Source of the DNA: Camellia lanceoleosa
Lineage: Eukaryota > Streptophyta > Magnoliopsida > Ericales > Theaceae
Direction of reading: 5' to 3'
Length of the DNA: 64,000 bases
Assembly: GCA_025200525.1 (NCBI GenBank)
Contig: CM045761.1
Span: forward strand, 80,629,551-80,693,550
A program made the position numbers and the translations under genes. The notes beneath the pieces were generated by a model. It did no database searches and had not been told where the DNA came from. It saw nothing but the letters and a program-made list of their open reading frames with translations. This document shows, in pieces, positions 53,201 through 64,000 of the stretch (positions within the stretch are counted from its first letter, which is position 1; each line of letters opens with the position of its first letter).

Positions 53201-56200
53201 CAACTTCCATTATTCTTTCCTTCATTTCCTCTCTTTCTTTTCTTTCTTTCTTTTCCTTTTTCTTCTTTCACCCAGATTACCTTCTCCCTATTTATAGGGA
53301 GATAAACGTAACCCCAGGCCAACACGTGGCCAGGCCGAATCATTCCGCAGATTAATTAATTTCATAGATTTGATCATATCTTTAATAGATATTTAAGATA
53401 ATTACCATTTGACCCAATATTTTAATATAATTATATAAATAAATTAATTCCTAATTAAATTACATTTTATTATATACCAATAGAAAATTAATTATTTATG
53501 TTAATATCACACCTATTATTATTATTATTTATATTTTGACCCCTAAATTTTAATAATTATATTATTTTACAAAATTACGCATAATAATATATAATAAATT
53601 ATATATTTTCAGAACAAAAATTAAATAATATTAGTATAAATTCTACAGAATAATTAAAAATCTGAGTTGTTACAATCTTCCCTCCTTTTAAAATTTCGTC
53701 CTCGAAATTTGTCATATGTGTAAGCTATCCGCTGCGCACTCTGATAAATACATATATTAGATGATTAATCTGATAGAAAATATTACCTCAAAAAAAAATT
53801 TTTTTTTACCAAAAATAACTTACCGTCTAGTTGTCAAAAATTGTTTTGGGCCAAAATAAGAAATAAGGAGTGACTTTAAAAACTTTTCACTCGTTTTGTT
53901 TACGATAAAAATAAATAAAAATGAGAGTATAATGACAGAATTATATGCAAGATTTGAAAATTTTGAAATGAACTTTTCATTGATGGGAAATAGTTTCAAA
54001 ATTAGTATTTTTATAATTTGAACCCACTTTAAAAAAAACATCAAAATAAATTTTTTTTGAATACTGAACTGAAAATTATATGTATTTAATTATATTATAA
54101 TTTTGGTGGGTGCTTGAGTACGACAACCTCTGTTTCTTGTCCTCCTTTTACTATAACAAATATAAATTATATCTAATATCCTTCACAAATTAGGCACATT
54201 AAAAAAAATTTATTATATATATATAATCATATAAAATTATAATATAATTAAATCGACTATCAAATATAATATTTAGGTACTAATTACCCGCTATCTTACT
54301 TCTTAAATGTGCGTGTGTGCTATGCTCCAATGATATATATATATATATATATTTTATAAACCATTGCTCTGATACCATTTGTCACGACCCGCTCCCCGTA
54401 CCCAAGGGTTAAGTATCGTGATGGCCCGTAATTAAGGTTACCTCCGGCCAATTCTAAAACAGATCAATAAACGCAAGCGGAAGTAATATTTAAATAAGGG
54501 TACCAAAATAATCATTGAATTTTCTATTTTTATTACAAAATTTATCGACCAAAAAGGCCGATCTTTACATATAAAAATATCAATAAAAGTGCTGTGTGTG
54601 TCTAATCCACAGCCTCGCATCTAAGACTTTTCAAAAGCTATTTCTGAATTGCATGTTTCCTGAAAATTGGTAAACAACTATAAGCACATGGCAGAGTAAG
54701 AAAATATTATACCAAGTGTATAAGAAATACGAAATAACCATTGATAGTTAGTTAGGCCAAAACATTTAGGATAACTTAGTCGGAACAAATAATCTTTTAA
54801 GTAGCAAAACTGAGATTATGTAAATATATCATTTAGGTGGTAGAAACTGAAATACAGATTTTATGTAAATAAATAACCATAATCACAGTCTTGAGCGAGC
54901 GAGCAGAGGTCACAGTGGACAATGTAATGCAGGTACGGATTCAAGAGGTGGCTCGTCTGATTCTAGAGGTGGCTCCCACAATAGTGTAGCACTTAGCTCC
55001 ACATCACTTTGGTCGCCTGTGAGCAGTACGGATTCAAGAGGTGGCTTGTGCAGTTCTAGAGGTGGCTCCTACAATAGTGTAGCACTTAGGTCTGCACAGC
55101 ACTTTGCTTCGCACAGAACAGAGGTCAATGAATCCATGACAAATAGAGGACCACAAAGTGGTCAAACAGAAGGCAATGGTTATTTAAGTCCTCCAAGGCG
55201 TGGGACTCCCGTGTGGTACTTACAAAACATAATTGTTTATACGATCATAGTCAAATATTCTTTAAAATATAAACAGACATATCCATGTATTTCACTTTAG
55301 CAAATAAGGTTCAGAAAATAATCCACGTAACTGAAATTTTTATAAAACATAATTTTTATTAATATACTAATAAAATATAACTTGTATAAAATAGATTTTG
55401 GTAAATCAAAACATACGTAAAATACATTTTGGTAACTCGAGGTATAATATAACTCACATTAACTTTAATACCTTACTCTTTCTTTCTACTATCAAAGACC
55501 CTCTCAAATTCCATTATTCTTTCCTTCTTTTCCTCTCTTTATTTTCTTTCTTTCTCTTTTCTTTTCTTCTTTCTTTTCCTTTTTCTTCTTTCACCCAGAT
55601 TACCTTCTCCCTATTTATAGGGAGATAAACGCAACCCCTGGCCAACACGTGGCCAGGCCGAATCATTCCGCAGATTCGATTAATTAATTTCATAGATTTG
55701 ATCTTATCTTTAATAGATATTTAAAATAATTACCATTTAACCCAATATTTTAATATAATTATATAAATAAATTAATTCCTAATTAAATTACACTTTATTA
55801 TATACCAATAGAAAATTAATTATTTATTTTAGTACCACACGTATTATTATTATTTATATTATCTATATTATTATCATTTATATTTTGACCCCTAAACTTT
55901 TAATAATTATATTATTTTACAAGATTACGCATAATAATATATAATAAATTATATATTTTTCGAACTGAGATTAAATAATATTAGTATAAATTCTACAGAA
56001 TAATTAAAAATCTGGGTTGTTACAGCTGTACAGATTATTTAGAGTACTATTACAATTTGTGTAAGATCATTGTATCTTGGGAGATAGATGCCATTTATCC
56101 GTAAGCACTAGAGCGGGGCAAATCTGTCTTAAGGACAGAGTGTCACACAATCGACTTGATCTTTTTTTTGTATTTATTCGTTTCGGTAAATAAATTTTGT

Positions 56201-59200
56201 AACTAATTTATTTTTTTTTGTTTGATTTATTTCACATTATTTTCTCTTGCACAAATGATTGTTTCTACAATCTTAAGACATATTCGAATTATTCTGTTAT
56301 ATAGAATTTTTTGTTTATTTCCTTTTCTTCCTTTCTTCTTCTTACAGAAATTATTTTCTGTGCTTATACAAAATAATATTTTGGTTGAAAAATATAAATA
56401 GTAGTAATATATTGTTTGACAACTAGTAGTAATATACTGGTTATCATTAACAATTTCAGAATATTCATTTGTAAAGTTGGTCAGAAATTAATTTTGGTTT
56501 TCAAAAATAATTTATGAGTTTTCATTAATTGAAATTCTATTTTTAGTATTTTAATTTTTGAAGTGTTACAGAAATATTTTTCTGTGTGGCATTAATTTGT
56601 TTAAATAAAATTTTATTTTTAAATTAATTGGAAATAAAAATTACAATTCTTGTTTCTTTTATTTTTACAAAATTAAAATTATGTGTTTATGGTTTAATTT
56701 TCTGTGTAGTATAAAATTCTAATTATAATTTTGTTTTATAATTTAGAATTCATGGCTATTGAAACTAGTCAAACAAATGTTCAAACCAGTACTGGTATGG
56801 TGACTACAATTGCTCCGACCCCTTTTCCTGTTATGACTGTGCCAGTCAATCACGGTAAAAAGCCAGAGAAGTTATTAGGAACTGATTTTAAAGATGGCAA
56901 CAAAAAATGCTGTTTTATCTTACTACTCTTAACCTGACACGTTTTCTCCGTGAGAATGCTCCTACTCTGAAAGATGATGAAACCGACCGACAAGTGGTTG
57001 CTACAGTCGATGCCTGAAAACATGCTGATTTCCTTTTCCAGAACTATATCTTGAACGGGCTTGATAACGCATCATACAACATCGATAGTCCTATCAAGAT
57101 AGTAAAGGAATTTTGGGAGTCTTTGGAGAAAAAGTACAAAACAGAAGATGCTGGCTCAAAGAAATTTGTGGTTGACAAATTTCTGGATTTTGTGATGACT
57201 GATTCAAAAACTGTGATCAGTCAAGTATAAGATCTCCAATTTATTCTGCATGACATTCATGCAAAAGGCATGTCACTCAGTGAATCATTCCAAGTTGCTA
57301 CCTTAATTGAAAAATTACCGTAAGGTTGGAAAGAATTCAAGAAATACCTCAAACACAAGCGTAAAGAAATGACTTTTGAGGAATTGATTGTGCATTTGAG
57401 GATTGAGGAGGACAACAATTTTGAAAGCGATTTGGTAAGTATCTAATGGAGTCTAAGGCAAATGTGGTAGAACATGCATCAAAAGTAAAGAAACGGAAAT
57501 ATTTTGGAGAAAGTTCCGCACAAGGCTCTAAAGGAAGGGAAACTAAGAAGTACAAATTCAATGGCAAATGTTACATTTGTGAGAAAGAGGGACATCAGGC
57601 CAAAGATTGCCGTAGCAAGCGCAAAGGCAAGGGAAGATCAAGTAAGAAGCCTGCTCAAGCCAATATGACCGAAGTTGACAAAATTTCCAATCGTGTAGAT
57701 GACATAAATCTTTCTGCAGTTGTTTCTGAGGCAAACCTTGTTGGAAATCCTAAATAATGGTGGGTGGACACTGGTGCTATTCGCCACATCTGTGTCGACA
57801 AAAAGATGTTCACATCTTATTCTGTGGTGGACAACGGTGAACAGCTTTGCATAGGCAACTCCTCGACTTCTAAAGTTGAAAGACAAGGAACAATTATTCT
57901 GAAGATGATATCTAGAAAGGAACTCACTCTCAACAATGTGCTGTATGTACCGGACATTCGTAAGAATCTTGTTTTCGAATCTCTGTTGAGTAAAAATGAG
58001 TTTAGGCTAGTTTTTGAAAGTGATAAATTTGTACTTACAAAAAACGGATGTATGTTGGGAAATGTTACATGTATGATGGCCTTTTCAAAATAAATATAAT
58101 GATTGTTGTACCCTCTGTTATTAATAAAAATATATCTTCGTCTTACTTACTTGAGTCTTCAAATATGTGGCATGGTAGACTAGGACATGTTAATTATGGA
58201 TCTTTGCATAGATTAATTAATATGGAATGTTTGCCTAATTTTGAAATTGATCCAAATCATAAATGTGAAATTTGTGTTGAGGTAAAATTAACCAAAATTC
58301 CTTTTCATACAATTAAAAGAAGTACGAAACCACTTGAATTAATTTATAGTGACATTTGTGATTTTAAATCAATTCAAACTAGAGGTAGAAAAAAATATTT
58401 TATCACTTTCATAGATGACTATACTAGATATAGTTATGTTTATTTAATTTGAACCAATAATGAAGCTTTGGAAACTTTTATTCAATATAAGAACGAAGTT
58501 GAAAATCAACTTGGTAAGAAAATTAAAAAAAGTTAAGAAGTGAGAGAGGTGGTGAATAGGAATCATCTTTTGGTGAATTTTGTAAAAAATATGGAATAAT
58601 TCATCAAACCACCGCTCCTTACTCACCTCAGCAAAATGGAATTGTTGAAAGGAAAAATAAGACTTTAAAAGAAATAATGAATGTCATGTTAATAAGTTAT
58701 GGATTACCTCAGAACTTGTGGAGGAAACAATACTTTCTGCTAATTATATTCTTAACAAAGTACCCTGAAAGAAAGTGAATCAAACACCTTATGAAATGTG
58801 GCATGAGAGAGTATCATCCTACAAATACTTAAAAGTGTGGGGGTGTTTGGCTAAAGTGGTTATTCCTAGTCCTAAAAAGACTAAGATAGGTTCTAAAACT
58901 GTTGATTGCATATTCATTGGTTATGCTAAGAATAGTAGTGCATATCGGTTTTTGATTCATAAGTCAGAACATTCCGAAATGCATGTAAATACTATTATTG
59001 AATCGCGAAATGCATCATTTTTTGAACATGTGTATCCAAATAAAACTGGACGAGAGACTAGTACTAATAAAAGATCTTATGATATTATTACTAGTCATGA
59101 TGAAGAACAAGAACAAAAGTTAGATCAAATGAGGAAGAGGAATATAGGTGTAGTAAATGTGTTAGAAGCTCAAAATCTTTTAGTCTAAATTTTCTAACTT

Positions 59201-62200
59201 TCTGGTTAGAAAATGAGTCTTTAACTTTCAAAGAAGCTATGTCCAGTCCTGAGACTCCTTTATGAAAAGAGGCTGTAAATGGCGAAGTTGAATTCATTCT
59301 GCAAAATCACACTTGGGAATTGGTGGATTTGCCACCAGGTTGTAAACCTTTTGGGTACAAGTGGATTTTCAAGAGAAAAATGAAAGTGGATGAATCAATT
59401 GACAAATATAAAGCAAGACTTGTGGTTAAAGGATATAAGACAAAAACAAGGTCTTGATTACTTTGACACATACTCACCCGCTACTATCATAACATCCATT
59501 AGAATGCTAATTGTCATTGCATCTTTGAACAATCTAGAAATTCATCAAATGGATGTGAAATTAGATTTCTTAAATGGTGAGTTAAATGAATATATTTACA
59601 TAGAACAACCAGAAGGATTTTCTGTTCCAGGAAAAAAAAAGGAAGTATGTAAATTGGTTAAATCATTATATGGTTTAAAACAAGCGCCAAATCAATGGCA
59701 TGAGAAATTTGACAAGGCAATGATGTCAAATGGATTTAAAATTAATGAATGTGACAAATATGTTTATATTAAAAACACAAACAAAGGTTATGTTATAGTA
59801 TGTTTTTATGTGGATGATATGCTCATCATATATAGTAATAGTGACACAATTAGAGCTACCAAGAAAATGTCTTTATGGGGATTGCTAATGTAATTCTTAG
59901 TATGAAAATTACCAAAACATCAGAAAGATATGATTTGTCAAAATCACATTATATTGAGAAAATATTTGACAAATTCAGCAAAGATGATGATAATCTTGCT
60001 AGAACACCTGTGGATGTTAAGTTGTTTCTTTTTAAAATGTACATGAAAGTATTTCTCAATTAGAGTGTGCCCAAATTATTGAAAGCTTAATGTACTTGAT
60101 AAACTGCACTTTTCCGGATATAACTTATGCAGTAAGTAAATTAAGTAGATATACGAGTAATCCAAGAGTAGAATACTGGAAAGCAATTGTAAGGGTTCTA
60201 AGATATCTCCGATTTATTTGTAACATTGGGCTAAATTATACTAGATATCCAGCAAGACTTAAAGGATACTGTGATGCAAACTGGATAGTGAATACTAGAG
60301 ACTCAAAATCCACCAGTGGGCATGTCTTTACTCTTGGTAAGGCGTCTGTATCTTGGAAATATTTCAAAAGACTTGCATTGCTAGGTTTATTATAGAATTA
60401 GAATTTATAGCTTTAGATAAAGCTGGGGAAGAAACATAATAGCTTCGTCACTTCCTTGAAGATATTCCAATGTGGCCAAAGTCGTTGCTTGCTATATGTA
60501 TACATTGTGATAGTCAATCAGTAATAGATAGAGCACAGACTCATATGTATAACGGTAAGTCATGATACATTCATTGTCAACATAACACCGTGAGATAACT
60601 ACTCTCTAATGGAATTATTTCTATTGAATATGTGACGTCTAAAGATAACATAGCGGATCTACTAACCAAAGGGTTAGCAAGAGAGTTAATTGAGAATTCA
60701 TTGAGGCGAATGAGATTTAAGCCTATTAAATAAAGAGTTACTACAACAACAACCCAACCTAGTTGACTGGAGATCCCAAGATCTAGGTTCAAAGAGACAA
60801 CCGAGTTGTGTATGACTCATAAGGATCACTAGAGAGACAAATTCCTACCAATTTTTATGATGAAATAGTGATGTCTGCACCGTTTTAGGTTAAGTAATAC
60901 TTTTAATGATTCTTATATCTAGGAATATCTAGTGGAGTATGACAGGATACTTTTCATAAGAATCACCTATATGAGTGTGAACTTGTCTGGTTCTATGAGA
61001 TTTGTGAAGGTCTACAATTCTCTAAAGCATTTATGAAAGACCAGGTTGTTCAAGGCCAAAATGAACATAATAGTGAGAACTAAACTGTGTCTAGTAATAT
61101 ATTGTGTGAGTTCTATTGTCTTAGTTTACACAATGGAAATCCGATAGTGTCTCGCAAGGGAAGATTCAAAGCCAAAAGCTACCTATCCTTTGCAGCATAT
61201 TCCCGATTTTTGTACTCTCTGTAATAAGATCATGTTGTTGCATTTCTCTCTGTCAAATTCCATTTATGTAGGGGATTGTTGGAAATTATGATTTTTTTTA
61301 TAGGCTTATTTTGGGCCAACTTTAAGCCCAAATTTGATTGGGGCCCACATATCTTTTGGGGTCGGTCCAAAAAGGTGAAGTGTTCCTTGCCGCATGGTAA
61401 GTCTTATAGTGCAAACGGTTCGTCAAAACCATTTATGAGTGAATGGGAAGTTAACGTCGTTTTCAGGTTTGTGGAATGGGAAATTGAAGAGTCAAATGTG
61501 GGTTTCCTTAAAATGGTTGTTCCATATTGAAAACTTTAGAGAACTTATGTGTGTATATAAGTTCTGGGTGGCAAGAGGCACTCCAAGTTTTGTAAAGGGA
61601 GGAGTTATGGACAAAGTGGGCTTTAGCCCAAACCACTCTGCTTGTCATTGTCGTCCGGCGTGGGCGTGGTGTGGAGTCAGGTCGATTCTAATGTTAATTT
61701 TTGAACAAAATTTATTTGAATTTTTTTTCCAAAAAATTTTCTGACCGAAATTTTCATTTTTTCAATTTCAAATTTGAAATTTCTAACTCCAACCAGTGTG
61801 ACTTTCACACCAATCTGAATGTCTCTTCTAACAGGTTCAAACTATTTTAAACAGATTTAAAACTACCCAGCAGATTCAGATAGATTCAAACTAGTTTTTC
61901 AACAGATCCAAGTTACACCTGTTCAGTTCAATATTAGACTTGTTCAGTTTGAATTTGCATCTGTTCGGATCTTTCCAACAGTCACCAACTATGCCTATAA
62001 ATACTGAATCATTCCAGTAGATTTTCTCAATCAGAAAAATTCTGTCTTTCTTTCCATTCTGCTCTCTTGCATTGATATTCTTTATATTAGTTTTTAGGGA
62101 AATTTCTAAGAGTGTAGATGTAGCTTGACTTTTTGTGCTCCTTTCAGATACGATAGCCTTACAGTTTGAACTCTCGTGGTTCTGAATCTGATATCATAAG

Positions 62201-64000
62201 TGCAATATGAAATAGATAAACACAAATGAGTCCAAATACGACAATTCTTTTGAAAAATCGATTTTGAATCAAAATGCCAAAAATGGACTATTTTTCCAAA
62301 TACAGAGTCGCCATTTAAATATTTTTTGAAAATTTAGAAAACCCATGACTCATGCCAAAGGCCACGTGTCCGTCATCACCAAGATTGTTTTGGCTTGGGA
62401 ACTTACGTACAAGAGGGAGGGTCATGAATTGAGCAGCCCACTTGCTCGATCAAAGATCGGCCTCTACTAATCACGATGTGATTCTTATTTACATTATATG
62501 CTCTTGTTTTGATTATTAAGCTAACTTACTATGTGTTGCACACAAGTATAGACTAATTTGCAAGAATTGGAACACTTTGATTTCATGTTTGTTTTTGAAA
62601 ATTGTTTCGAATATGTACCACTTGAAAAAGTGATATCACATATACATTACTCAAATTATCCCAATTCAAGCAATTAGCTTTCATCTACAGGCATTCAAAC
62701 AATTTTAGCACTTAAGTAATTAGCCTCATGGCAAGCATGCTAGACATGGCAGCAATCACATGCATGCAATATGCTAAAACAGTAAAGCTTAAGCCAATTC
62801 CTGAGGCTAGCCAAAAGAGAGAAAATAGTTAGAAAAATGCATGATCCTAACTAATGAAATATGCCTAATGCAACACATGCAATATGCAATCAATAGGCTC
62901 GGCTACTAGTAAGACATGTGAATCAATTTGATAGCATGTGACTTAAACACGTATTCAATGAAGTAATAAACAACAATGCTTGTTAGAATGATAAACTGAG
63001 TCTCGATGCATGCAAGATAAGTGAATACAAATCATGGAATATGATAAATGAAACATGATGTTCTAAACTACCCATCATAAGCAGGTAAATAAAAGGGAGA
63101 AAAACGTGAGGTTGGAAGATATACACATTATTACATATTGGCCCTTGCGCAGGAGAGTCCGAATAAATACCCTAGCTAATTACTACACATTAACTAATCT
63201 ATTATAACACAAATGAAATAAATTAACTACACTAGCTAATTAAATAAGTACAATACAAAACTAACTAACTATTCTAGCTAATTTAGCTAATTAGTTACAA
63301 GTCTGCTACTTTAAGTAGAACATACTACTATTACAACATTATTTCAATGGATCCTGAGAATCGAGGGATGGTTCATGCATGGATGTGGATTTCCACCTAA
63401 AAATGCTTTCTGTTTTGCTACCGGAATGCCTCTGTTGTACAGTTAGAAAATTGCACTGTTTTTCCATCTCAGCCTTTGCTCTGCTCTGCTGAAAAAAGGA
63501 TACTGCTTGGCTGAAAAAAGTGACCGGCAACCCAGAAGTAGTGGCCTGCTGCCCAGTAAAAGTGGCCTGTTGGCCACTAATGTTGGTTCTTTCCTGTTGC
63601 AACAGAGAACAAACAGAGCACAAATAGAGTATTCGTAAAGGATGTTTGTCCACCCTACCTCTCCTTATCATCAAATAGCTCAAAGGAGAGATAAGCTCGA
63701 TTCACAAGCCATCAATCGGTGCAATTTCATTGCATGATAACTTATGAACCAAGGGGTACAAGTTCAATAAATGGTAAGGAAAGACCAACAAAACCTCCCC
63801 CCTATCAGGGATTGATCAAGGGAAGTGGTTGACCTTGGAAACTTGAACCATTTCATCACTAACAAGTATGGAATGACCCAAGTCTCCATGCGTTCAATTA
63901 ACGTCTGATCGAACACCAAATCGTTTAATTATCTTGCTTCATTTTAACCCCAATTCTATTACTCTATTTTAATTACCTTCCATTCATTAGTCAATTAAGT

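Overview
This window is nuclear DNA from a flowering plant, most likely a eudicot. It is AT-rich intergenic sequence filled with nested LTR retrotransposons and small DNA transposons. I found no intact host gene, no structural RNA gene and no CRISPR array. The plant assignment rests on the element types (Ty1/copia with plant-style Gag-Pol, Ty3/gypsy of the Tat type, a Tekay/Del-like chromovirus derivative, hAT-, PIF/Harbinger- and MULE-type MITEs) and on two broken host-gene fragments resembling the plant proteins RKP (a SPRY-domain E3 ligase) and a GH17 beta-1,3-glucanase. Element names below (Copia-1 and so on) are my own labels.

Layout. 565-15754 is a copia element on the minus strand (Copia-1), mostly emptied of its pol genes. 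It encloses the two host-gene fragments (2690-3690) and a complete-length but decayed Tat-type gypsy element (Gypsy-1, 4055-14698, plus strand). 15755-20149 is AT-rich spacer with an hAT-type MITE, a GAA microsatellite and minisatellites. 20150-32233 is a second Tat-type gypsy element (Gypsy-2, minus strand) with a perfect 5-bp target duplication. 33107-33523 is a MULE-type MITE with a 9-bp target duplication. 34538-44417 is a second copia element (Copia-2, minus strand) carrying an hAT-type MITE and a Harbinger-type element. 44631-49935 is a MITE-rich stretch. 51197-62119 is a third copia element (Copia-3, plus strand) whose 5' LTR is split by a small Tekay/Del-derived element with almost no interior (52073-56024). 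The last 1.9 kb holds unassigned repeat-like sequence.

How the parts work together. Each autonomous element once encoded Gag, protease, integrase, reverse transcriptase and RNase H; all are now broken by stops and frameshifts. Both Tat elements also carry, between integrase and 3' LTR and on the opposite strand, a gene of the Transposase_28 (PF04195-like) type with what look like two short spliceosomal introns; a GT...TTTGCAG|AGT intron occurs at the corresponding place in both.

The most unusual signal is at the primer-binding position of the copia elements. Where a tRNA-complementary site should follow the 5' LTR, Copia-1 and Copia-3 have a sequence complementary to a motif inside their own LTR (15/15 bases in Copia-1; a 13-base core with one mismatch in Copia-3; a weak version in Copia-2). 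This suggests self-primed reverse transcription, or a shared non-standard primer, in a plant Ty1/copia lineage.
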